Notes under the pieces: generated by a model
Seen by the model: the letters and a program-made list of their open reading frames with translations, nothing else
What the model was told of the DNA's origin: nothing
Database searches by the model: none
Translations under genes and position numbers: made by a program
Origin: Deltaproteobacteria bacterium
GTDB lineage: Bacteria; Desulfobacterota; Binatia; Binatales; Binataceae
NCBI GenBank assembly: GCA_021799495.1
Contig: JAJZAI010000027.1
Span: forward strand, 1-43,496
Length of the DNA stretch: 43,496 nt
Reading direction: 5' to 3'
Shown: piece after piece, positions 7,106-13,551 of the stretch
Layout of the letters: every line of letters starts with the position of its first letter
How positions within the stretch are numbered: the first letter of the stretch is position 1

Positions 7106-7783
7106 GTGGACTCAAGCATTACGAATTTGACGAAATTGACGAAAACGACGGCCGCCGAACAGCCCGCCCCGGCTTCGCTCCAAGAGCTGCGAGAGCGCGC
7201 ACACGCGGCGCTACTTCGCGCGCGGGCCGCCGATTCGCGGTTCTTCGAGGGCGAGCAAGAGCGCTTTTATGGAGACGTGAACGACGTTCAGCGTCATTGC
7301 GAGCCGGCGTTTTTGAGCGCGTGCCTGGCCGACTGGATTCGTCGGTTCGAGGCGCTGGCCACGCGCCCGAGCGAGCGCCCTTCGCCATATATAGGTTGGC
7401 GCGAGGCGGCTTTCACTCTCGAACGTCAAGATACATTTCTAGCGAAAATGAGCCGTCCGCAAGTCGAGCATTACCGCGCGCTACGCGAGAATCGCCACGA
7501 CCGCGAGGCCGGCGCGTTTTTGCGCGATTGCGAGGCCGGCCAGCACCTTCTGCCGCCGGGGTTCAACCTCAACCCGTCACCGCCCAATCCGCTCCCCGAC
7601 GCGATCAACTTGGTATTGCGCTTGCGGCAACGCGGATATGCTCTTGGCATCGACGGCGATTCGATTACCGTTTGCCCGGCTACGCTTTCCACTTCGGAGC
7701 GCGGAGAGCTGCAACGGCTGGGCGTTTACGTCCGCGAAGTGCTCACTTCGTCGGTCACGAAAGTTAAAATCGAGGTGAGATAG
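7106..7783 (+). CDS. Unknown protein with C-terminal TubC_N-like segment
   Basis: The 225-aa protein has three parts. The N-terminus holds a short repeat (NLTKLTKTT) encoded by 9-bp DNA repeats. A helical, charged middle with many Arg, Glu and aromatic residues follows (about 20-150). The C-terminal segment, about 165-215 (INLVLRLRQRGYALGIDGD, then ITVCPATLSTSERGELQRL), aligns with the TubC_N-like N-terminus of the protein encoded at 6291. Shared residues include R-G, x-G-D, V-x-P-A, L-[ST] and a final hydrophobic helix. The GTG at 7106 is chosen because GTGAGG precedes it as in the previous gene; an in-frame GTG at 7094 is the alternative. Function unknown. Confidence 0.7.
   Translation: MDSSITNLTKLTKTTAAEQPAPASLQELRERAHAALLRARAADSRFFEGEQERFYGDVNDVQRHCEPAFLSACLADWIRRFEALATRPSERPSPYIGWREAAFTLERQDTFLAKMSRPQVEHYRALRENRHDREAGAFLRDCEAGQHLLPPGFNLNPSPPNPLPDAINLVLRLRQRGYALGIDGDSITVCPATLSTSERGELQRLGVYVREVLTSSVTKVKIEVR
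7118..7150 (+). repeat. Nine-base phased tandem repeat
   Basis: ATTACGAAT is followed by two perfect TTGACGAAA units and a partial ACGACGG, in frame near the start of the 7106 gene and encoding LTKLTKT. A related inverted segment (TTCGTCGGTCACGAA) lies at the 3' end of the same gene near 7747-7761. Confidence 0.55.
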
Positions 7784-7788
7784 TCAAT

Positions 7789-7977
7789 ATGCAAAACCTA
7801 ATCGCCCGTGATTATGTTGCCGCGCTGATCGATGCGGCCCGCACGCAGCAGCCCGCGCCTGAGCTTCCGCCCGCCCGCGACTTGTCGGCCACAGAGATTC
7901 GCGCCGCGTTGGATAGCTATCGCGCCGAGCTACAGCGCCGCCGTCCGCGCTCCGGCCGCACGCTTTTCGGGCTGTGA
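7789..7977 (+). CDS. Small unknown protein of the element
   Basis: The product is 62 aa: a helical N-terminus (MQNLIARDYVAALIDAA), a proline-rich linker (QQPAPELPPA), then a helix ending in a strongly basic RRRPRSGR. No family is recognised. The ATG at 7789 is preceded by GAGGTGAG. The gene starts 5 bases after the upstream stop, and its own stop overlaps a possible GTG start of the next gene (GTGA), which supports it as part of the operon. Confidence 0.6.
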   Translation: MQNLIARDYVAALIDAARTQQPAPELPPARDLSATEIRAALDSYRAELQRRRPRSGRTLFGL

Positions 7978-8186
7978 CCATGCTTCCAAGTGTTGTCATA
8001 TTTGTGGGCACACTGGCGGCCATCGGCATCGCTTTCCGGGCCGGGGTTGCCGTGGGATACCAGCGCGCGCGCATGCGCAATGATTTCACCTTGGCGCATC
8101 TGACCGAGCTGGCGGAACAGTTGCTCCAGGCCAACGATTTTTTGCGCGGTGAACAGGATCAGCCCGATGTCTTCCGACTCCAGTGA
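7974..8186 (+). CDS. Small single-span membrane protein
   Basis: The product is about 70 aa with one N-terminal transmembrane segment (LPSVVIFVGTLAAIGIAF, continuing AGVAVGY), then a basic RARMR, and a cytoplasmic helical tail (LAHLTELAEQLLQANDFLRG). This N-out or signal-anchor layout is common in small phage and island proteins, including holin-like or membrane-anchored accessory proteins, but no specific family is evident. The GTG at 7974 overlaps the upstream stop; an ATG at 7980 is equally plausible. The next gene starts inside it at 8167. Confidence 0.6.
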   Translation: MTMLPSVVIFVGTLAAIGIAFRAGVAVGYQRARMRNDFTLAHLTELAEQLLQANDFLRGEQDQPDVFRLQ

Positions 8187-8607
8187 CTTGACCGCCGTGG
8201 TGCCTCGCCACCCGCGCAAGCGCCGCGATGAGCGGCTCCGCCGCCTCGCGCGTGCGATCCGGCACAACAATCCACACCTTGCGGGCGAGCCGGGAAACGG
8301 CCCTCTCGTTGGCCGCCTGTCGCGACTGTATCTACTGGGAGAGATCGCCTTCGAGCGCGCGCGCGCCGCCGCAGCGGGCGATGACGTTGCCACGTTCCTT
8401 GCCGCCACCGAATCCTATCGGCGACTCTCGGATTCTAGCAACCGGCTGGAACAACGCCTCGGCATCGGCTCGCGCACGAGCCAGCCCATAGACCTTGCGG
8501 CCGAACTGGCCCGCGCGATCAGTGGCCGCCGCAGGGCGGAGATTGCTTTCGCGCCCGCAGCTTCCGCCGACAACCCCGACAAGCCCGGCGATATCGAGCC
8601 TCATTAG
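8167..8607 (+). CDS. Unknown basic helical protein, last gene of the element operon
   Basis: The 146-aa protein has an Arg-rich N-terminus (VPRHPRKRRDERLRRLARAI). A conserved-looking central helical region follows (LSRLYLLGEIAFERARAAAAGDD, then ESYRRLSDSSNRLEQRLGIG), then an Ala-rich tail. The compact basic helical make-up would fit a DNA-binding protein, and the LEQRLGI segment faintly recalls small terminase subunits, but this is too weak to call. The ATG at 8167 has AGGA nine bases upstream and overlaps the upstream gene by 20 bases. It is convergent with the secreted-protein gene, 18 bases away. Confidence 0.6.
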   Translation: MSSDSSDLTAVVPRHPRKRRDERLRRLARAIRHNNPHLAGEPGNGPLVGRLSRLYLLGEIAFERARAAAAGDDVATFLAATESYRRLSDSSNRLEQRLGIGSRTSQPIDLAAELARAISGRRRAEIAFAPAASADNPDKPGDIEPH

Positions 8608-8625
8608 CGCCCAAAAGCCCGAATT

Positions 8626-8934
8626 TCACTGCGCCACGCCAATCGAGAAATCCGACGGCTTCGGATATTGGAACTTCCCCGTTTCGACCTGCCGCTCGGC
8701 CTGCCGCCGGTACTTCGGCTTGACCACGCCGTCCAACACGTGTTCGCAGATGATCCGATGCCTGTAAAACACGATGACCAAACTCGCGCCATCGGGCGTC
8801 ATAAATTTAGCGGCGACCTCTCCGTATTTGCGATTCTGCGCGGTCAAATAGCCGGCGCAATCGGGATACTGCGCCGCATTAGCGCCGCCAAAGGCCGCCA
8901 GCACGACCGCCACCGCGATTGCGATTCGCTTCAC
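8626..8934 (-). CDS. Small secreted protein, element cargo
   Basis: The 102-aa product has a clear Sec signal peptide (MKRIAIAVAVVLAAFGGANA, likely cleaved after ANAA). The mature domain of about 80 aa has two cysteines (DCAGY and RIICEHV) that could form one disulfide, and many Lys, Arg and Tyr. The translation starts at a GTG with AGGG seven bases upstream. I do not recognise the family. It is transcribed against the replication operon and sits towards the right end of the element, where accessory genes usually lie, so it is probably a cargo gene. Confidence 0.65.
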   Translation of the reverse strand: MKRIAIAVAVVLAAFGGANAAQYPDCAGYLTAQNRKYGEVAAKFMTPDGASLVIVFYRHRIICEHVLDGVVKPKYRRQAERQVETGKFQYPKPSDFSIGVAQ

Positions 8935-9008
8935 CTGTTGACCCTATCACTACCACGCCGCCCGCCCCAAGCGCCGCAACCAGATACCGCCCGCCCCCCA
9001 GGGCGATA

Positions 9009-9029
9009 AAAGCGGCCGTTTAGGCCGCC
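9009..9029 (-). terminator. Possible intrinsic terminator on the minus strand
   Basis: GCGGCC at 9013-9018 pairs with GGCCGC at 9024-9029 across a 5-nt loop. On the minus strand it is followed by TTTTAT. It would separate leftward transcription from the 9625-9900 gene from that of the secreted-protein gene. Confidence 0.4.
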
Positions 9030-9285
9030 GCCACAACCGCCACGCGTTGACCCTAGGGCCTTTAATTCCTGCTTGCGCCGCCGATGCCAGCCGCCGCCGC
9101 GTGCGAGCGCAGCCGATTTTCAATATCCCCCCCTATGGCATGGCCAGGGCAGCCTAGCGGCCCGGCGAAGTCAGAGCGGCGATGCCCTACGCAGCGCTAC
9201 GGTCGCGACCAGGGCAGGGGAAGCGAGCACGGGCCGAAGAGAGCCCGCGCCGCCTACGTCGGATTTAACAGCTTTTCCCCGATCG

Positions 9286-9312
9286 GCGTCTCCAGCGTCT
9301 CCGGCGTCTCCG
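9286..9312 (+). repeat. Triple 9-bp tandem repeat GCGTCTCCR
   Basis: Three consecutive 9-mers, GCGTCTCCA, GCGTCTCCG and GCGTCTCCG, are followed by a potential stem GGGCTG (9312-9317) with CAGCCC (9345-9350). That stem encloses a second hairpin, GCATC-GGCT-GATGC (9331-9344). The 9-bp phase matches the repeat at 7118-7150. Confidence 0.6.
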
Positions 9313-9448
9313 GGCTGCCAAGCAAGCCAAGCATCGGCTGATGCCAGCCCGCGCCGCAGATCGCCAATCGAGCGCGAGCGCGTTTTCGTACCTCGCCGAA
9401 CGTACTCACAGAAGGCGCATACCGGTGCGCCGGAAGAGCAACTGTGCG

Positions 9449-9467
9449 GTTAGCAACTGGTTAGCAG
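9449..9467 (-). promoter_or_regulatory. Probable integrase arm-type site, inverted copy
   Basis: Read on the minus strand, CTGCTAAC-CAG-TTGCTAAC has the same octamer pair and 3-bp spacer as the sites at 2571 and 9946, in opposite orientation. One position of the first octamer differs. Confidence 0.6.
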
Positions 9468-9624
9468 CCGCCGAATAGCGCCCGTATTTGCTAGGGTTTT
9501 TCGGGCATACCGGTTTGGTGGTGCGGTATCTCACTGCTATCGCATCGCAACGGCCAGTGTTCGTCCGGCGCGGCTCGCCGGCTCGACAATTTCCGATCGA
9601 CGGGCAAGGGCAACGAAAGCCCCG

Positions 9625-9900
9625 TCACTGCGGCTGCTTCCAAGTGCTAATATTGTTTTGTGTCATTATGGCCAGCTCTTGCAGCCGCTTGAGCTCGGTC
9701 AAAATCTGGTCCAGAGCGTCGGCATCAGTTGCCTTATCCATCTCCGCAATCTCATAGGGATGGGATTCGTTTAGTTTGTCCATAAACGCCTGATCCACAT
9801 GCCCGACCGTCTTAAGCGCTATTTGGAAATAGAGTTTGCGCAACACTCCTAGTTCTTTCCGAATCGCGCTCAGGATAGCCGCGCTTCTTTGATCGCTCAT
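9625..9900 (-). CDS. Unknown helical protein near the right end of the element
   Basis: The product is 91 aa, almost entirely helical and charged (SDQRSAAILSAIRKELGVL, later DALDQILTELKRLQELAIM), with no signal peptide or cysteines. Its base composition is less GC-rich than its neighbours, and its codon use looks natural. The ATG at 9900 has GAGG nine bases upstream. I do not recognise the family. Its place between the last operon gene and the right attachment site is where satellites and islands often carry accessory genes such as phage-defence or fitness factors; no function can be assigned. Confidence 0.6.
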   Translation of the reverse strand: MSDQRSAAILSAIRKELGVLRKLYFQIALKTVGHVDQAFMDKLNESHPYEIAEMDKATDADALDQILTELKRLQELAIMTQNNISTWKQPQ

Positions 9901-9945
9901 TGCGACAGCCTCGAGGGCCGGTTGCCCAAGGCGAGGCTAGTATAT

Positions 9946-9964
9946 TTGCTAACGGATTGCTAAC
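9946..9964 (+). promoter_or_regulatory. Probable integrase arm-type site, right
   Basis: The 19-mer TTGCTAACGGATTGCTAAC is identical and co-oriented with 2571-2589. It lies about 120 bp inside the right attachment repeat. The rest of 9901-10237 shows no gene. Confidence 0.7.
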
Positions 9965-10083
9965 ACACTACGAGACACGAGCCGGTTTTCGGCATCACGT
10001 GCGAGCATGGCAGAAGGCGGAAAGTCCAACAAACAAGCAGGTTTCGACACTGGCGAGCATAAGCCGGCATGGTAAGCAGCGCA

Positions 10084-10148
10084 CTTCAAAACCGGCCTGG
10101 CGGCTAATACTGTCGCCGGAGGGTTCGACTCCCTCCCCCCTCCGCCAT
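10084..10148 (+). repeat. Right attachment repeat, orphan 3' half of selC
   Basis: This is a perfect copy of 2413-2477 (anticodon loop to CCA plus one base). It lacks the acceptor 5' strand, D arm and promoter, so it is not a functional tRNA. It marks the original 3' end of selC displaced by the insertion. Confidence 0.95.
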
Positions 10149-10237
10149 CAATTCCCGATCCCTGCGAAAAGGGCGATTCGATTGTCGGCGTTCCGCGCGG
10201 ATTGACTATCAAGCGCCAAAAAACGATATCGAACGAA

Positions 10238-13200
10238 TCATCCCGTCTTTTCAGGAACCGCGGCTGTTTCCCGATAAACCAGGTAGTAAATCAACGGCAC
10301 GACCACGAGCGTGAATGCGGTCGATGCAAAGATACCAAAGATGAACGACCACGCGAGGCCCGAAAAAATCGGATCGAGCGTGATCACGGCCGAGCCAAGC
10401 ATCGCGGCGCCGGCGGTCAGCGCAATCGGCCGCAGGCGGGTCGCGCCCGCGGACAGAATTGCTTCTTCGAGCGGGTGGCTGGCGGCAAGTTCGCGATGGA
10501 TGAAATCGATCAGGATGATTGAATTGCGCACGACGATGCCGGCCAGGGCGATCATGCCGATCATCGCCGTCGCCGTGAAGTAGACCGGGTCGGCGTAGCC
10601 GCCGATCGTTCGGCTCGTAATCAGATCAAGCAGGAAAAAGCCCGGCATGATGCCGATCATGGTCAATGGAATCGCCGCCATGATAATCAGCGGCATCGCC
10701 AGCGATTCGGTCTGCGCCACCAGAAGAACGTAAATAAAAAAGAGCGCCGCGCCGAACGCGATTCCGAGGTCGCGAAAAACCGTGACCGTGATGTTCCATT
10801 CGCCTTCGCCCGTCCAGACAATCTGGTAATTGTGCGGAACGAGATGCTTGGTGCGACTTTCGAGCCACAGAATCTCGTTGACCGGGCTGATGCCGGCGGT
10901 GTCCGCCGTGACCATCGCGACCTCGCGCAAGTCTTTTCGGTAAATCGGCTGTTCGGCGACGGTTCGGCGGAATTCGCCGATCTCGCCGATCGGTATCAAG
11001 GAGCCGTCGGAGGCGCGCACGCGTACGGCCGCGAGCGCGGCAAGATGCGAACGGTCCGCCAACGGCATCCGCAGCTCAATCATCAGTGGATTGCGCTCCG
11101 TTTGTGAGTGGATGGTCGCCGCGGGATCGCCGCCGACCATCATGGCGAGCGTCTTCGCGACATCGGCCGTCGTCACGCCGTGCATCGCGGCCTTTTCCCG
11201 ATCGATCGCGTATTGAAGGCGCGGCTGGGCGGCGATCGAAAAATCGTCGCTATCGACGATTCCATCCGTATGATCGAAAACCCGGCGCAATTCCTTGCCG
11301 TATTCAATAAGCTGGCCGTATTCGGCTGCGGGCGGACCGTAAATTTCGGCCACCACCGTTTCCAGCACGGGCGGTCCCGGCGGCATCTCGACAATCTTCA
11401 GCTTCGCCCCGTCCCGTTTGGCGATCGCTTCAACCAGCGGCCGAATCCGGAGCGCGATTTCATGCGATGATTGCTCGCGCTTCGCTTTCGGCGCGAGATT
11501 GATTCGGATGTCAGCCTGATACGGCTCGCGGCGCATGTAGTAATGCCGCACCATTCCGTTGAAATCGAACGGCGACGCCGTCCCGACATAGGTTTCGAAG
11601 CTGGTCACTTCTGGAATGCGGCTGAGCAGCAGGCCAAAATCGCGCGCGGCCGCGTCGGTCGTTTCCAGAGGCGCGCCTTCCGGCATATCGATAACCAGTT
11701 GCAGCTCGTTCTTGTTGTCGAACGGCAGCATCTTGACCGGTACGAGTCCGAACACGACCAGCAATACCGATCCGATTAGCGCGCCGACCATTCCGACCAG
11801 AAAAATGCGCGCGCGGCGGGGGCTGTCGAGTAGCGGCTTGAGAATTCGCGTATACCAGCGCCGGATCGCGGCGGTTTCGTCTTCAGCCTCCGCCGCCGAG
11901 TCTGTGTCGTGATTGCGCCGCAGGAGATGGTACGCCGCCCATGGCGTGATCGTGAACGCCACGATCAGCGACATGAGCATCGCGAGCGGCACGTTGAACG
12001 GCATCGGCCGCATATACGGTCCCATCATGCCGGTCACGAACAGCATCGGGATGAACGATGCGATTACAGTGAAAGTTGCGAGAATCGTCGGCGGGCGGAC
12101 TTCGTCAACGGCCGTCAAGGTGGCCTCGCGCGGCGGCAGTTTGCCGAGGCGGAAATGACGATGGATATTCTCGACGTCGACGATCGGATCGTCCACCAGC
12201 AGGCCGAGCGAAAGAATCAGCGCGAAGAGCGTGACGCGATTGATCGTGTATCCGGCGAGCAGATTTCCGACGAGCGTGATGGCGAGCGTGACCGGCACCG
12301 CGATCGCGACGATCAACGCTTCGCGCAGGCCGAGCGAAAACGCCAGCAGCACGACGATAATCGCGACGGCGATTAATAGCTCGCGCACCAGTTCATTTAC
12401 TTTTTCGTTGGCGGTTTCACCGTAGTTGCGCGTTATGAGCGCATGCATGTCCGATGGAATCGCGATGCCTTCGAGCGCCTGCACTTTTCCGATCAGCTCC
12501 TCCGCCACCGCAACGGCGTTCGATCCCCGCCGTTTGGCGAATGCTATCGTCACGGCCGGATAGAAGCGTCCGCGCGAGCCGATCGCGGCGTTGCGTATCT
12601 GTCCCGGTTCGGCCGGAATCAGATCGCGCGCCGGACCGAAGCCGACACTGGTGTAAGCGACCGGCTCCGCCGGACCGTCGATGACGCGGGCGACATCCCT
12701 CAGGTACACCGGATGGCCGTCGCGAACGGCGACCACCAGGTTTGCGACCTCGCCGGCGTTCCTCAGGAAGGGGCCGCTGTCGAGCAGTATTTCGCGATCC
12801 GCGCTGGCGAACGAGCCCGCTCGCAAATTGGCGTCGGCGCCGCGCAGCGCCTGCGCCACTTCAAGCGGCGCCAGACCATGGCCGGCGAGCCGGCCGGCGT
12901 CGAGCAGCACGCGCACTTGCCGGGGCCGTCCGCCGACGACAAACGAGCGCCCGGTGTCCGGAGCCTGCTGCATCAGATGCAGAATTTCGTCGGCGACGCG
13001 CCGCAACGCCGCATCGCTTTCGCGTTCGCTCCAGAGCGTGACCGTCAGAATTGGCACGTCGTCGATCGAGACTGGCTTGACGATCCATCCGGTGACGCCG
13101 GGAGGCACGGCGTCGCGATTGGATGCGAGCTTGTTGTAAATTTGAACGAGGCTTTTGGTCTGGTCGTATCCGACCTGGAAGCGCACCGTCACCATCGCCA

Positions 13201-13549
13201 TTCCCGGCCTGGAGACGGAATAGATATGCTTGACGCCCTCCATTTCCCACAGGCGCTTTTCCAGATTGATGGTGACCAGATTTTCAACTTCGGCGGCGCT
13301 GGCGCCGGGCATCGAGACAATGATGTCCGCGAGCGGCACGGAGATTTGCGGATCCTCCTCGCGGGGCGTGACCATCAGCGCGGTCAGGCCGGCGGCGAGC
13401 GACGCCGCCAACAGCAGCATCGAGAGATTCGATCCCAAAAAGAGATCGACGATTCGCGCGGTGAAACCCAGTTTGTGATGCGATTCGCCGTTCATATCAC
13501 GATTGCCGCGCGGCGGATTGGCATTCAACCAGCCGCGACGGGACGACAT
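10238..13549 (-). CDS. RND efflux transporter, inner-membrane permease subunit
   Basis: The 1103-aa protein is of normal length for AcrB/HAE1-like RND pumps. TM1 is at about residues 38-60, followed by a large periplasmic loop. The TM4 proton-relay motif LGLLVDDPIVDVEN carries the paired aspartates of AcrB. A second periplasmic loop and the C-terminal TM bundle (TM8 to TM12) follow. It exports small hydrophobic compounds by proton antiport with the membrane-fusion and TolC-like partners encoded just upstream. The DD motif and lack of an HME-type metal signature favour organic substrates. The start ATG is 2 bases after the fusion-protein stop with no strong ribosome site, suggesting coupling. 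It is the last gene of the operon. Confidence 0.95.
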   Translation of the reverse strand: MSSRRGWLNANPPRGNRDMNGESHHKLGFTARIVDLFLGSNLSMLLLAASLAAGLTALMVTPREEDPQISVPLADIIVSMPGASAAEVENLVTINLEKRLWEMEGVKHIYSVSRPGMAMVTVRFQVGYDQTKSLVQIYNKLASNRDAVPPGVTGWIVKPVSIDDVPILTVTLWSERESDAALRRVADEILHLMQQAPDTGRSFVVGGRPRQVRVLLDAGRLAGHGLAPLEVAQALRGADANLRAGSFASADREILLDSGPFLRNAGEVANLVVAVRDGHPVYLRDVARVIDGPAEPVAYTSVGFGPARDLIPAEPGQIRNAAIGSRGRFYPAVTIAFAKRRGSNAVAVAEELIGKVQALEGIAIPSDMHALITRNYGETANEKVNELVRELLIAVAIIVVLLAFSLGLREALIVAIAVPVTLAITLVGNLLAGYTINRVTLFALILSLGLLVDDPIVDVENIHRHFRLGKLPPREATLTAVDEVRPPTILATFTVIASFIPMLFVTGMMGPYMRPMPFNVPLAMLMSLIVAFTITPWAAYHLLRRNHDTDSAAEAEDETAAIRRWYTRILKPLLDSPRRARIFLVGMVGALIGSVLLVVFGLVPVKMLPFDNKNELQLVIDMPEGAPLETTDAAARDFGLLLSRIPEVTSFETYVGTASPFDFNGMVRHYYMRREPYQADIRINLAPKAKREQSSHEIALRIRPLVEAIAKRDGAKLKIVEMPPGPPVLETVVAEIYGPPAAEYGQLIEYGKELRRVFDHTDGIVDSDDFSIAAQPRLQYAIDREKAAMHGVTTADVAKTLAMMVGGDPAATIHSQTERNPLMIELRMPLADRSHLAALAAVRVRASDGSLIPIGEIGEFRRTVAEQPIYRKDLREVAMVTADTAGISPVNEILWLESRTKHLVPHNYQIVWTGEGEWNITVTVFRDLGIAFGAALFFIYVLLVAQTESLAMPLIIMAAIPLTMIGIMPGFFLLDLITSRTIGGYADPVYFTATAMIGMIALAGIVVRNSIILIDFIHRELAASHPLEEAILSAGATRLRPIALTAGAAMLGSAVITLDPIFSGLAWSFIFGIFASTAFTLVVVPLIYYLVYRETAAVPEKTG

Positions 13550-13551
13550 TT

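Larger units (their letters stand above)
8935..9624. other. 690-bp region without a convincing gene
   Basis: This stretch inside the element holds a hairpin with T tail (9009-9029), a triple 9-bp repeat (9286-9312), hairpin-forming sequence at 9312-9350 and a paired octamer site (9449-9467). The 10-mer GTTGACCCTA occurs at 8937 and 9047. Plus-strand open frames at 9073-9453 and 9084-9341 have low-complexity, Ser/Pro/Arg-rich translations and no good ribosome site, so I did not call them. Confidence 0.5.
2413..10148. mobile_element. Satellite-like integrative element inserted in selC
   Basis: The element is bounded by perfect 65-bp direct repeats (2413-2477 and 10084-10148), giving a unit of 7671 bp plus one repeat. 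The left repeat is the 3' half of an intact tRNA-Sec; the right one is the orphaned 3' half without promoter or 5' half. Next to the left end is a tyrosine integrase on the minus strand with a CGNR-type zinc-finger gene. Divergent from them is an operon starting with an AlpA-like HTH and a DUF3631-type ATPase, then small unknown genes. No structural, packaging or conjugation gene was recognised. This int / alpA / rep layout resembles Gram-negative PICI satellites, but a plain integrative genomic island is also possible. Confidence 0.93.

Noticed and set aside
7118-7150. CRISPR-like array
   Set aside because: The units are 9 bp, directly abutting, without spacers, and lie within a coding frame; no cas genes are present.
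8167-8607. Small terminase subunit
   Set aside because: Only a faint LEQRLGI-type resemblance was seen, with no HTH or P27-family core, so it is left as unknown.
9073-9453. Two overlapping plus-strand open frames (9073-9453 and 9084-9341)
   Set aside because: Their translations are Arg/Ser/Pro-rich without family resemblance, have no good ribosome site and run through tandem repeats. Possible but unsupported.
10084-10148. Second selenocysteine tRNA gene
   Set aside because: Only the anticodon loop to CCA is present. The 5' acceptor strand, D arm and promoter are missing, so it is the right attachment repeat.
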